Assembly (NCBI GenBank): GCA_937958265.1
Contig: CALGNX010000007.1
Location: 1 to 64,000, forward strand
Length of the DNA stretch: 64,000 bases
Origin: an uncultured Algibacter sp.
GTDB taxonomy: Bacteria; Bacteroidota; Bacteroidia; Flavobacteriales; Flavobacteriaceae
Direction: 5' to 3'
Shown piece by piece: positions 1-8,854 of the stretch (position 1 is the stretch's first letter; every line of letters starts with the position of its first letter). A program made the position numbers and the translations under genes. The notes beneath the pieces are model-generated. The model was not told where the DNA came from. It saw only the letters and a list, made by a program, of their open reading frames with translations, and made no database searches.

Positions 1-1
1 G

Positions 2-919
2 GATCGCTGGACAGCGATGTGTAAAAAGCTACGAGGAGCACACCTTCCTTCAAAGGTGTTAAGTGAGTTAAATAGAGGTGCATCTATCATTCGAGATATT
101 TTTAACGATTCCTTTTCGTCAATATATATCGATGATGAAACTTTATACTTACAAATAAAAGATTACGTGCAAGAAATTGCACCTAAGAAAGAGAATATTG
201 TTAAGTTGTATAATTCTAAAGTCCCAATGTTTGAAAAATTTGGGATAGAACGTCAAATCAAAACATCTTTCGGTAAAACTGTATCAGGTAGTAAAGGAAC
301 CTACTTAGTGATAGAACACACCGAAGCATTGCATGTAATAGACGTTAATAGCGGAAACCGAAGTAATAAATCACAAAATCAAGAGGAAACCGCATTAGAA
401 GTAAACTTAATAGCCGCCACAGAAGTAGCGCGTCAATTAAGGCTACGCGATATGGGAGGTATAATAGTGGTAGATTTTATTGATTTGGCATCAGCTGCCA
501 ATCGTAAAACACTCTACAATCATCTTCGAGAAGAAATGAAAGATGATAGAGCAAAACATAAAATATTACCCCCAAGTAAATTTGGATTAATTCAAATTAC
601 AAGACAACGCGTTCGACCTGAAATGAACATTAAAACCGTAGAAGAAAACCCAAATACTGGGCAATCTGAAGAGGTTGAAGCTCCAATTGTGTTGGTAAAC
701 AAAATGTCTGAAGAGTTAAAACAACTTTTCAAAAAAGACTATAATAAGGTGACATTAAACACGCATCCTTTTATAGCAGCCTTTTTAACTAAAGGACTTC
801 CATCACCCCGTTCTAAATGGTTTTTAGAACATAAAAAATGGGTGAAAGTATTACCAAGAGATGCTTACACATATTTAGAGTACCATTTTTTCGATAAAGA
901 TGGTAATCAAATTAAATAA
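2..919 (+). CDS. rng: Ribonuclease G/E family endoribonuclease, C-terminal part (5' end outside window)
   Basis: Catalytic core of an RNase E/G endonuclease, which cuts single-stranded AU-rich RNA in rRNA maturation and mRNA decay. The reading frame is open to the left edge, so the ATG at 17 is internal and the S1 domain is missing. The two metal-binding aspartates are visible: one in HVIDVNSGN and one in GGIIVVDFIDL (D109 and D153 counted from that ATG). The conserved tail with LNTHPFIAAFLTKG is present. The only Cys in the visible part is near its start, so the CxxC zinc-link of the E. coli enzymes is absent and replaced by an ENPNTG stretch. The gene ends at a hairpin terminator. The family call is secure; the split between RNase E and G rests on the short C-terminus with no degradosome scaffold. 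Confidence 0.93.
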   Translation, partial: DRWTAMCKKLRGAHLPSKVLSELNRGASIIRDIFNDSFSSIYIDDETLYLQIKDYVQEIAPKKENIVKLYNSKVPMFEKFGIERQIKTSFGKTVSGSKGTYLVIEHTEALHVIDVNSGNRSNKSQNQEETALEVNLIAATEVARQLRLRDMGGIIVVDFIDLASAANRKTLYNHLREEMKDDRAKHKILPPSKFGLIQITRQRVRPEMNIKTVEENPNTGQSEEVEAPIVLVNKMSEELKQLFKKDYNKVTLNTHPFIAAFLTKGLPSPRSKWFLEHKKWVKVLPRDAYTYLEYHFFDKDGNQIK

Positions 920-924
920 TTAAT

Positions 925-958
925 AAACCCGCTAATTTTACTATTAGTGGGTTTTTTT
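925..958 (+). terminator. Intrinsic terminator after RNase G
   Basis: Inverted repeat AACCCGCTAA / TTAGTGGGTT (one G-U pair) with a short AT loop, followed directly by a run of seven T. It sits a few bases after the RNase G stop codon. Confidence 0.85.
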
Positions 959-1226
959 ATTTTAAAAAATATTTATCCTACCACTATAAACATTGTGTAA
1001 ACACAGACGCAAACTAATACCGAACAATAATTTACGATTATAGACTTACTCTTAGAATTAATTAGCATTATTGTACCTATTTTTACACCTACCAAAGTAT
1101 TATAAAATAACATGCCGTTTATAAATTTTAAAACACCTTGTATTTGCATTTCTCTAATTTATATTACGGGTTTAATTTTAGCTCTATTACAAGATAAAAA
1201 CTAGTTGTAAAACTTTAAATTAAGAA
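959..1226. other. Intergenic region upstream of the TonB receptor
   Basis: AT-rich non-coding DNA between the RNase G terminator and the TonB-dependent receptor. It must hold the receptor promoter, but I see no convincing TTTG-N19-TAnnTTTG match and no ORF or repeat. Confidence 0.5.
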
Positions 1227-3497
1227 ATGAATACCGTAAAACAAATAATATTACTACTTGTACTTGCGCTCTTATTTAACAAAACCCAATGTCAAAATAT
1301 CATAAAAGCTAAGGTATTCGATTTTGAAAAAAACACAGTTTTACAGGATGTTTCCATACGCGTACAAGGCACTAAAAAAGGAACATACTCCAATACAGAA
1401 GGTATTTTTATATTAGAAAATATTACTCCAGATAATATTCTTGTTTTTTCTAAAATTGGTTACGAAACCCGTTTAATTAATGCCCAAAACATTAATAAAA
1501 AAATTTATTTGGAACAGGAAATTAAAGCACTTTCTGAGGTTAGATTAAGAACATTTTCTAGTAGCCAGTTAAAAAAAGTAACACCCGATCAAATTTATTT
1601 TTCGAAACAAGATATTAATCGTCTCCCTTTTATTCTAGGTGAAAAAGACGTTATAAAACTAATACAATATACACCTGGCGTACAACAAGCTACAGAAGGG
1701 CAAGCCGGATTTATTGTTCGAGGAGGTAATAGTAGTATGAACCTTACCTTGTTAGATAATATATACTTGCATAATACGGCACATTTAGGTGGTTTATTTT
1801 CGGCTATCAATTCCGATTTTGTAAAGTCCTTAGAATTCTCTAAAGGTGGTTTTGATGCGCGCTTTGGTGGTAGAGTATCCTCGATAACCGATATTAAAAC
1901 ATTAAAAACCACAAATACTACTAATTTTAGCGGAAGCTTAGGTTTATTGTCTGCAAAATTAACAGGCAACATAAAAGTTAACGAAAAGCATAACATACTA
2001 CTTTCTGGACGCCGAACTTATTTTGACGCGGTTAAACCTTTTATTAAAAGTCAAGATGGTATTCTTAGTAAAGATAGCAACTATTTTTTGTACGACTTTT
2101 TGGCCAAACACACATTTAAAACATCTAAAAAAGGCCAACTAGAAACGCTATTTTATAGTACTAAAGATGATTTTTTTGATAAAACTAAAGGAAGAGATAG
2201 ACAACTAGACTGGGGAAATATTTTAATAGGAACAACTTATACCCATAAATTTTCTGAACATTTAACATCAGAAACAGCAATAAGTAATAGTCTCTATGAA
2301 TTTTCTTTTGCTAGTAACGATGTTATTTTTGATTATAATGTAACTAATTCTGTAAACATTATTAATTTGAGTCATCATTTTAAATGGAAACTACCTAAAT
2401 ATATTCTAAAAATTGGAGCCTCATACAACAGAAACAATATACTACCAAAAAAAGTTAGGGCCACAGTAAACAATAGCCCTTTAAAAATATTAAACCAAGA
2501 TGTTTTTAAGTATGATGATGTAAATATATTTGGTGATTGGGAATTCTCAATTTCGGAAAAGACAAAAATAAAAACAGGCTTGAGGCTCACATTATTTAAA
2601 AATAAAGCTAATCCACTAATAAATAGTGCTGTTTTTTACAGTGTTGAACCAAGACTAAGTATTAAACACCAATTTAAAGCAAACCAAGCTTTTAAGTTTA
2701 GCTACCAAAGGCTCTCTCAATTTATACATCAAGCCTCTATTGATTCATTTAGTTTACCTGCAGATTTTTTTGTTATTAGCACAGATGCGGTAAAACCCCA
2801 AGTTGCTAATCAAGCAAGTTTAGGCTATGTGTATGAAACTAACGACTTACAATTTAATAGTGCTCTATATTTTAAAAACGTAAATAATTATAGTGAGTTT
2901 GCAAATGGCTCTATAAACAACATATTTTCAAACAATATTTATACAGATATTGTGTTAGGACATTTTAATGCTTTTGGATTAGAGTTAAGTGCAAGTAAAA
3001 AAATAGATAAATTAACAGCCCAAAGCGCGTTAACACTATCTAGAACCTTTGCTAAATTTAATGAGATTAACCAAGGGCAATATTTCCCAACTAATTTTGA
3101 TAGACCAATAAATATAAACACAATTGTAAATTATAAGCTAAATAACAAGGTTGAATTGGGTGTTCTCTTTTTATATACCAGCGGCCAAAACTACACAAGA
3201 CCAAGAGATATAAGAATTATAAACGAAGAACCTATTATTAATTTTGAATCTAAAAATGCTTCGCGGTACCCTAGTTATCATCGTTTAGATTTATCTTGCA
3301 CTTATGCTTTTAAGCCAAAAGGATCCTGGCAATCAAAATTAAATTTGACATTATACAATGTGTATAATAATAAAAATCCTTTTCAAATAACATTCTCTAC
3401 TGATGGCAATGCTAATGATGCTTTTGTTGAAATTATTGAAACCCGAGATAACTTATTTCCCTTTTTACCCACAATAAATTGGTTATTCTCTTTTTAA
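1227..3497 (+). CDS. TonB-dependent outer-membrane receptor with carboxypeptidase-regulatory-like N-terminal domain
   Basis: Predicted outer-membrane transporter of 756 residues. A signal peptide (about residues 1-22, ending TQCQ) is followed by a CarboxypepD_reg-like beta domain (about 24-105, with YSNTEGIFILENI). Then comes a TonB plug (about 110-225, with the signatures TPGVQQATEGQAGFIVRGGN and FSKGGFDARFGGR) and a beta-barrel that ends in aromatic residues (WLFSF). The length is typical for this class. The next gene, a DUF4249 lipoprotein, starts 11 nt after the stop, a pairing common in Bacteroidetes that suggests receptor plus surface lipoprotein. The substrate cannot be told from sequence. 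Energy would come from TonB with ExbB/ExbD, encoded at 8.9-11.2 kb. This is not a SusC protein: it lacks the SusC-type length and a SusD partner. Confidence 0.9.
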   Translation: MNTVKQIILLLVLALLFNKTQCQNIIKAKVFDFEKNTVLQDVSIRVQGTKKGTYSNTEGIFILENITPDNILVFSKIGYETRLINAQNINKKIYLEQEIKALSEVRLRTFSSSQLKKVTPDQIYFSKQDINRLPFILGEKDVIKLIQYTPGVQQATEGQAGFIVRGGNSSMNLTLLDNIYLHNTAHLGGLFSAINSDFVKSLEFSKGGFDARFGGRVSSITDIKTLKTTNTTNFSGSLGLLSAKLTGNIKVNEKHNILLSGRRTYFDAVKPFIKSQDGILSKDSNYFLYDFLAKHTFKTSKKGQLETLFYSTKDDFFDKTKGRDRQLDWGNILIGTTYTHKFSEHLTSETAISNSLYEFSFASNDVIFDYNVTNSVNIINLSHHFKWKLPKYILKIGASYNRNNILPKKVRATVNNSPLKILNQDVFKYDDVNIFGDWEFSISEKTKIKTGLRLTLFKNKANPLINSAVFYSVEPRLSIKHQFKANQAFKFSYQRLSQFIHQASIDSFSLPADFFVISTDAVKPQVANQASLGYVYETNDLQFNSALYFKNVNNYSEFANGSINNIFSNNIYTDIVLGHFNAFGLELSASKKIDKLTAQSALTLSRTFAKFNEINQGQYFPTNFDRPININTIVNYKLNNKVELGVLFLYTSGQNYTRPRDIRIINEEPIINFESKNASRYPSYHRLDLSCTYAFKPKGSWQSKLNLTLYNVYNNKNPFQITFSTDGNANDAFVEIIETRDNLFPFLPTINWLFSF

Positions 3498-3508
3498 ACA
3501 AGCCTAAA

Positions 3509-4348
3509 ATGAAAAAAGCAATAATTTTACTATTACTAACGTGTTCATGCTCATTAAACAACACCATTTTATCATCAGACCGACTCACTATTGAAAGCCG
3601 TATTTCAGAAAATAAGTTTGCCGAAGTATTTTTAACGAATAGCCTGCCTTTTTCTGGAGTTATTGATTCTTTACAAGTTGCCACCTCCATTGAATCCAAA
3701 GCAAAAGTAACAATTTTTAATGGCGAAACCTCTGAGGTATTAACGTTAAAAAAAGATAATTCTAGATTTCCTTTTTTATTCTACAAAAGCAAAATTATAA
3801 AAGGAGTTATTGGGACAGATTATAAACTATCCATTAGTATAAGGGGCAATACATTTACATCAAAAACAAGTATTCCTAAAAAAATAAACATCCTAAAAAT
3901 TAATTTTTTAAACTCTATTGAAGAGGGTATAAACAAGCCAAATTTTAGGGATATTGAGTTTATTTTAGAAAATAATACTCAAGGCATTAGGTATTTTAAA
4001 GTTTTGGCTAAAACTGAAGGAGAAGCTAAATTTAAACCCGTAAAACCTTTTATATTCAATACTGAAAATATATCGACAAATACATTCCCTTTGGTGGTAA
4101 CTTATGTAGAGTTTAATGACGGTGTTAAAACAAATAAACTAAAAATTAAAGAAAATATTGAGCTAAGTATTATTGCGATAACCCAGGAACAGTTCGATTT
4201 TTGGAAATCTGTTAAGGGTGATGAATCCACCTTATTAGAAAACTCTTCGTTTACAAACGAAGTAAAAACCAATATAAGCAATGGGGCTTTTGGCTATTGG
4301 TCGGGAGAAAACCCAGTAACAGTTAAATTTAAAATACCGGAAAATTAA
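3509..4348 (+). CDS. DUF4249-type lipoprotein, partner of the upstream TonB receptor
   Basis: Predicted lipoprotein of 279 residues. I place the start at the ATG at 3509 (MKKAIILLLLTCSCSLNN) and not at an earlier in-frame codon inside the receptor's 3' end, because this Met begins a clean lipoprotein signal with a lipobox ending at Cys 12 or 14. The body is beta-rich and resembles DUF4249, a Bacteroidetes family nearly always encoded beside TonB receptors of the carboxypeptidase-regulatory type; the assignment is from memory of the family. It is probably co-transcribed with the receptor and anchored in the outer membrane. Its function is unknown; a role as receptor lid or ligand capture is inference from gene order only. 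Confidence 0.75.
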   Translation: MKKAIILLLLTCSCSLNNTILSSDRLTIESRISENKFAEVFLTNSLPFSGVIDSLQVATSIESKAKVTIFNGETSEVLTLKKDNSRFPFLFYKSKIIKGVIGTDYKLSISIRGNTFTSKTSIPKKINILKINFLNSIEEGINKPNFRDIEFILENNTQGIRYFKVLAKTEGEAKFKPVKPFIFNTENISTNTFPLVVTYVEFNDGVKTNKLKIKENIELSIIAITQEQFDFWKSVKGDESTLLENSSFTNEVKTNISNGAFGYWSGENPVTVKFKIPEN

Positions 4349-4381
4349 AAGGCTACCAAAATAACTTTTAGTAGCCTTTAA
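4348..4381. terminator. Bidirectional terminator between convergent genes
   Basis: AAAGGCTAC / GTAGCCTTT, a perfect 9-bp stem with a 14-nt loop. T-rich bases on both flanks let it serve both the DUF4249 gene (plus) and the lipoprotein gene at 4406-5632 (minus). Confidence 0.8.
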
Positions 4382-4405
4382 AAACTTTACTGAAAAAGGG
4401 GAATA

Positions 4406-5632
4406 CTATTCTAAATCTTGAAAAAGCATTTCATAAGCATCGAAAACAGTTTCTAGCTTATCCTCAAGCGCTGTAAAAGAACCATCAAAATAAGTATCAA
4501 AATCACTAGATGTTTCATCTTCAAATACAAACTTAACATTCAAAATATCTTCTGTCATTTCTACTTCGTCAAACTCATTAGTATTAGGGTTAAATTCAAA
4601 AGTAGTATAAGTATCTTCATCCTTATAAAATAAGCTTTTCGCTATTGATTTATTGTTTATACTTAACTCGCTATTAACATTAGTATTTAACAATGTAACT
4701 GCTTCATTAATCGTTAAATCAGCATCTTCATCAAAGTTATCGTCAATTCCAGTAGTTACAATTTTAGCATCTAAAACCTGTATTGTTGCTGTAGTGTTAT
4801 CAAATAAAACATCTACCTCTGCTTCTTCATCACTAAAATTACCGTTTAATTTATTTTCAAATCCTAAAATTAAACAATCACCAATTTTAAAATTAAGAGA
4901 CTGCTTTGAAGATTTATTATCTGCGTTGGTAACTTCTGTTACAAACGAAAACTCACCAATTGCGGTTTCATTATTTATTGCACTTGGAATAACTTCGTTA
5001 CCATTAAAGGAACCAGAATACTTTTGTGTAAAAACAGTTGTATTATTAATTTTTAAACTTGCCGCTGCTAGCGTAGGAACCTCGTCTAAATCTTCATTAT
5101 CGGTTTCTTTAGTTTCAAAGTCTGTGATACTAAAAATGGCAACATTAGAGTTGTAATTTACGTTATAGATAATATCATCACTCATTCCTGTTTTTTCAAA
5201 CTCTTCGGTGTTTGGGTTCCAAGAGTAAATTCCTTTCTCGTCATTAAAATCATTGGCAAGTGGCTTGTCTCTAAAAAACATAACAGATTGCTTAGCATTA
5301 AAAACAATAGGGTCTTGACTATCATTTTGGATGGCAGCAATATTTTTTATAGTTCCAAACATCTTTTTTGTAAACCCTGAAGACTTCTCTAAGTTTGAAT
5401 TAGATAAATACTCTGCTAATTCTACTATATCATTTAAAGCATCGTCACTTTCAAAAGATTCAACCTTATCTAATACTTTAATACTATTTTCTTCTAATTG
5501 CTTTTTACCTTCTTCTACGGTTAAACTACCGGTTATCTCATCTTCTTTTGCTCCGCTATCGTCTGTACTATCACAGGCGTAACTTACAACTAAAATTAAG
5601 GTTAGTAGGATAGCTTTAATTTGTTTCATCAT
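4406..5632 (-). CDS. Acidic lipoprotein of unknown function
   Basis: A 408-residue predicted lipoprotein (MMKQIKAILL, lipobox VSYAC at about residues 16-20). It has a linker of Asp, Glu and Ser and a very acidic body. Two segments look like diverged copies of one module: one with YSWNPNTEEFEKTGMSDDI and one with FEFNPNTNEFDEVEMTEDI, each preceded by FFRDK or FYKDE. This points to an internal duplication. I recognise no domain. Either of the first two Met codons could start it. A -7-like box lies about 25 nt upstream. It is transcribed alone and converges on the DUF4249 gene. Location at the outer-membrane surface or periplasm is inferred from the lipobox followed by an acidic linker. Confidence 0.75.
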   Translation of the reverse strand: MMKQIKAILLTLILVVSYACDSTDDSGAKEDEITGSLTVEEGKKQLEENSIKVLDKVESFESDDALNDIVELAEYLSNSNLEKSSGFTKKMFGTIKNIAAIQNDSQDPIVFNAKQSVMFFRDKPLANDFNDEKGIYSWNPNTEEFEKTGMSDDIIYNVNYNSNVAIFSITDFETKETDNEDLDEVPTLAAASLKINNTTVFTQKYSGSFNGNEVIPSAINNETAIGEFSFVTEVTNADNKSSKQSLNFKIGDCLILGFENKLNGNFSDEEAEVDVLFDNTTATIQVLDAKIVTTGIDDNFDEDADLTINEAVTLLNTNVNSELSINNKSIAKSLFYKDEDTYTTFEFNPNTNEFDEVEMTEDILNVKFVFEDETSSDFDTYFDGSFTALEDKLETVFDAYEMLFQDLE

Positions 5633-5656
5633 TATAGTTTTGTTTTAATTTTAAAC

Positions 5657-5664
5657 CAAATATA
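5657..5664 (-). promoter_or_regulatory. Candidate -7 box for the lipoprotein gene
   Basis: TATATTTG on the minus strand, matching the Bacteroidetes -7 form TAnnTTTG, 24 nt upstream of the start codon. No TTG was found at the expected -33 distance, so support is moderate. Confidence 0.45.
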
Positions 5665-5904
5665 TGGTATCTATTTATATGTTCTATGATTAAATCACAT
5701 AACTAAACGTAAAAAAAATTAACTACTCGATGAACGAATATATTAACGCTTAAAAATGTAATAGATAGTTATACAATACAAAATAATAAGTTGCGTACCA
5801 TATAAAATGTATTTTACCCTAGTTACAGCTAACTAAAAAGCAATGGTAAATGAACAAAAAAAGCAAAACAGATGTTAATAACCAATACGTTCAATACCGT
5901 TTGA

Positions 5905-6036
5905 AATCAGGATCCTAATATTCGTCAACCATATAATTTTACAAGCGGTGCTTCTATTAAGGCCGATATAATACAAAATATAGCAATATACTTAAAAAGC
6001 TTAGGACTAAAATTAAACTTTAAGGAAACAAATTAA
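5905..6036 (+). pseudogene. Short coding-like relic, family not recognised
   Basis: A 43-codon open stretch with protein-like composition, starting after an in-frame TGA and without a start codon. It reads NQDPNIRQPYNF, then IKADIIQNIAIYLKSLGLKL, then TAA. The upstream half of a possible protein is in another frame (a short ORF from an ATG near 5850 that stops at TAA 5914-5916). This suggests a gene broken by frameshift. It lies in the 547-bp gap between two minus-strand genes; the rest of that gap shows nothing recognisable. Confidence 0.3.
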
Positions 6037-6179
6037 TTTTGATTAAACACAATTATAACCAAAACAAGCACTTAAATATAAATAGTGTCCATATTCAAAC
6101 TTATTTATAACAATTTAATTTATACCATACCAACGCAATTAATAAACCCTAAAAATAAAAAATGTTATTTTTAATATAG

Positions 6180-6623
6180 CTATAACTTTAAATACAGATA
6201 TTTCTTTTCGTAATCTATTACACCTTTACCCTTTTTTAGAATATCTGCACCAATAATACCATCTACCGGTTTTGAGTTATGATTAATAAGGGCGATATTT
6301 ACATGTGTTAAGTCGAATAAAACCAAAACAATTTTATTACTGCACCACTTACCTATCTTTACGCTATTGTGCTTAGATAATTTCGTATCCATATTCGTTG
6401 GTCCTGCACCCGCAGCTTTTATAGCAGAATTTTCAGCTTTTAAATTAAAGGCATGGATACCCTCAAAACCAACACAAGAAGAAGATGCACCAGTATCTAA
6501 AATAAATAAACCCTTTACACCATTTAAAGTTACTTTTATTTCAAAATGATTTGATTTGGTAAGATGTAATTTAACTTTGGTATAACCCTTATTCAAAAGA
6601 AATTCTTGTAGCGTTTGATCCAT
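6180..6623 (-). CDS. Retropepsin-like (clan AA) aspartic protease
   Basis: A 147-residue protein with the aspartic protease signature DTGAS (D43-S47, in FILDTGASSS) and the second conserved hydrophobic-Gly motif GIIGADIL near residue 124. This is the layout of single-domain retropepsin-like proteins that act as dimers. There is no signal peptide or membrane segment, so it is cytoplasmic as read. Similar small proteins are common in Flavobacteriaceae; their substrates are unknown. It is monocistronic, with no neighbour that hints at a target. The family call is good; activity is inferred from the intact DTG triad. Confidence 0.8.
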   Translation of the reverse strand: MDQTLQEFLLNKGYTKVKLHLTKSNHFEIKVTLNGVKGLFILDTGASSSCVGFEGIHAFNLKAENSAIKAAGAGPTNMDTKLSKHNSVKIGKWCSNKIVLVLFDLTHVNIALINHNSKPVDGIIGADILKKGKGVIDYEKKYLYLKL

Positions 6624-6815
6624 ATTCTTTAAATTTCAACTAAAATAGAATAATCAAAAAGAATGGAACTAAAAATATTTTGAAAACATGCCTTGGTAAA
6701 TAACACCGCATAACACAGGATTCTCTTAAATTAAGAATTAAAGATGCTTAAGCAATTTTAAATATATTGGAACCCTAAATACTTATACATATTAAATTCT
6801 CACTATTTTTACAGT

Positions 6816-7583
6816 ATGATTATAACAGACACACACACCCATTTATATAGTGAAGCTTTTGATGATGACAGGCATGAGGTTATTAAACAAGCAATAGATC
6901 AAGGTGTTTCAAGGTTTTTTGTTCCTGCTATAGATTCCACATATACAGCGGCTATGCTTCAGTTGGAAAAAGATTATCCTAAACATGTTTTTTTAATGAT
7001 GGGTTTACATCCCACCCATGTTAAAGAAAATTATTTAGATGAATTAAAGCATATTGAGAATTTATTTTTAGAGCGCCCCTTTTACGGTGTAGGCGAAATA
7101 GGAATAGATTTATATTGGGATAAATCCACACTAGAAATTCAAATAAAGGCATTTAAACACCAAATAAAACTAGCAAAAAAGTATAAACTACCTATAGTAA
7201 TACACTGCCGCTCTGCATTTAATGAAGTTTTTGAGGTGCTAGAAAGCGAAAAAGGACCAGACCTATTCGGAATATTTCATTGTTTTACAGGCACTCTTGA
7301 ACAAGCTGAACAAGCTATAACTTATAATATGAAGCTTGGTATTGGTGGCGTAGTAACGTTTAAAAACGGAAGAATAGATCAGTTTTTAAATAAAATAGCA
7401 ATGAAACATATTGTTCTAGAAACCGATGCACCGTACTTAGCTCCGGTTCCTTTTAGAGGTAAGCGAAATGAAAGCGGTTATATCATTAAAGTATTAGAAA
7501 AACTATCCAACATACATAATCTACCTGTAGAGCGTATTGCAGAAATAACAACACAAAATTCAAAGGATATATTTAAGGTATAA
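6816..7583 (+). CDS. TatD-family metal-dependent hydrolase (deoxyribonuclease-like)
   Basis: A 255-residue TIM-barrel amidohydrolase-type enzyme. Metal ligands are in place: H7 and H9 in DTHTHLY, E94 in GEIGIDLYWD, H130 in VIHCRSAF, H155 in GIFHCFTG and D204 in LETDAPYLAP. Known TatD proteins are Mg-dependent 3'-5' exonucleases or endonucleases in the cytoplasm, linked to DNA repair or RNA quality control; the exact substrate here is inferred from the family. The asparaginase gene begins 3 nt after its stop, so the two are one transcript, an arrangement I recall from other Flavobacteriaceae. Confidence 0.93.
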   Translation: MIITDTHTHLYSEAFDDDRHEVIKQAIDQGVSRFFVPAIDSTYTAAMLQLEKDYPKHVFLMMGLHPTHVKENYLDELKHIENLFLERPFYGVGEIGIDLYWDKSTLEIQIKAFKHQIKLAKKYKLPIVIHCRSAFNEVFEVLESEKGPDLFGIFHCFTGTLEQAEQAITYNMKLGIGGVVTFKNGRIDQFLNKIAMKHIVLETDAPYLAPVPFRGKRNESGYIIKVLEKLSNIHNLPVERIAEITTQNSKDIFKV

Positions 7584-7586
7584 ACA

Positions 7587-8618
7587 ATGGCCAGTTCTAA
7601 ATTAAATATTCTACTTTTATATACCGGTGGTACCATAGGAATGGTTAAAGATTTTAAGACCGGATATTTAAAAACTTTTAATTTTAAAAACCTTTTAGAT
7701 CAGATACCCGAATTACAACAACTAGATTGTAATATTGAAACAGTTGCAACAGAAAACCCCATAGACTCCAGTGATATGAGTCCGAAGTATTGGGTAGAAA
7801 TAGCAACACTAATAGAAATACATTACCACCGTTTTGATGGTTTTGTTATTCTTCATGGCAGCGACACCATGAGCTATACAGCTTCTGCATTAAGTTTTAT
7901 GCTAGAAAACCTGAATAAACCAGTTATTTTTACAGGCTCCCAACTCCCCATTGGCGATTTACGTACAGATGCTAAAGAAAATTTAATAACATCCATCCAA
8001 GTAGCATCCTTAAAACAAAACGGGAAACCCATAGTAACGGAAGTATGCTTATATTTCGAATATAAACTATACAGAGCAAACAGAACAACCAAATTAAATG
8101 CAGAAAATTTTCAAGCATTTGCATCATTTAATTACCCGCCACTAGCGGAATCGGGCGTGCATTTAAAAATTAATAATGAACACCTTTTTAAGCCAAAATC
8201 AGGTGAAAATTTTAAAGTAAATAAAAGATTAGACAAAAATATAGCCCTAATAAAATTATTTCCTGGTATTACCCAAAATGTAATAAACAGTATTTTTTCT
8301 ACGCCACACTTAAAAGCCGTTATTATTGAAACCTATGGCGCAGGAAACTGCAGCACAAAAAGCTGGTTTTTAAACTTGTTAAAAAGCGCAATTTCGCAAG
8401 GCATACATATTATAAACATCACGCAATGCTCGGCTGGCAGCGTAATTATGGGTCATTATGAAACTAGTAATACACTAAAAAAAATAGGCGTTATTTCAGG
8501 AAAGGATATAACCACTGAAGCTGCTGTAGTAAAACTCATGCATTTACTAGGACAACATATTCCCGCTAATACATTCAAAACCAATTACGAAGCCGCAATA
8601 AGAGGAGAAATGCAATAA
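7587..8618 (+). CDS. ansA: Type I (cytoplasmic) L-asparaginase
   Basis: A 343-residue asparaginase that hydrolyses L-asparagine to aspartate and ammonia. The first catalytic threonine is T13 in YTGGTIGM. The second motif is HGSDTMSYTAS, with the catalytic Thr-Asp pair. The C-terminal domain carries the allosteric-type elements of bacterial type I enzymes (VIIETYGAGN). No signal peptide is present, which separates it from periplasmic type II. It is co-transcribed with the TatD-type gene. The run of T-rich sequence after the stop may end transcription before the tRNA gene, but no clean hairpin is seen. Confidence 0.92.
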   Translation: MASSKLNILLLYTGGTIGMVKDFKTGYLKTFNFKNLLDQIPELQQLDCNIETVATENPIDSSDMSPKYWVEIATLIEIHYHRFDGFVILHGSDTMSYTASALSFMLENLNKPVIFTGSQLPIGDLRTDAKENLITSIQVASLKQNGKPIVTEVCLYFEYKLYRANRTTKLNAENFQAFASFNYPPLAESGVHLKINNEHLFKPKSGENFKVNKRLDKNIALIKLFPGITQNVINSIFSTPHLKAVIIETYGAGNCSTKSWFLNLLKSAISQGIHIINITQCSAGSVIMGHYETSNTLKKIGVISGKDITTEAAVVKLMHLLGQHIPANTFKTNYEAAIRGEMQ

Positions 8619-8692
8619 AATTAACGATAAAAATTTTAGCCTTTAATTTTTTTTTCGTTATTTGAGCCCCTGTAATTAATATAATTATATCT

Positions 8693-8780
8693 AGAGAGGT
8701 GGCCGAGTGGCTTAAGGCGCACGCTTGGAAAGCGTGTATATGTTAATAGCGTATCGAGGGTTCGAATCCCTTCCTCTCTG
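8693..8780 (+). tRNA. tRNA-Ser (anticodon GGA)
   Basis: An 88-nt cloverleaf: acceptor AGAGAGG pairs with CCTCTCT and G is the discriminator base. The anticodon stem CACGC/GCGTG closes the loop TTGGAAA with GGA at 8727-8729. A long variable arm typical of class II tRNAs follows, then the T arm GAGGGTTCGAATCCCTT. The 3' CCA is not encoded. GGA reads UCC and UCU serine codons. Confidence 0.97.
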
Positions 8781-8854
8781 CTGATATTTTTTATTTTTAG
8801 TTACTTTTTTTTTATATATTTAACGTTTAAACAAAATAAACAAAGATCAAGAAC

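Noticed and set aside
4653-5156. A 167-codon plus-strand ORF opposite the acidic lipoprotein gene
   Set aside because: It is the antisense of a gene with a clear lipobox and codon style; its translation is Ser/Leu-rich without motifs.
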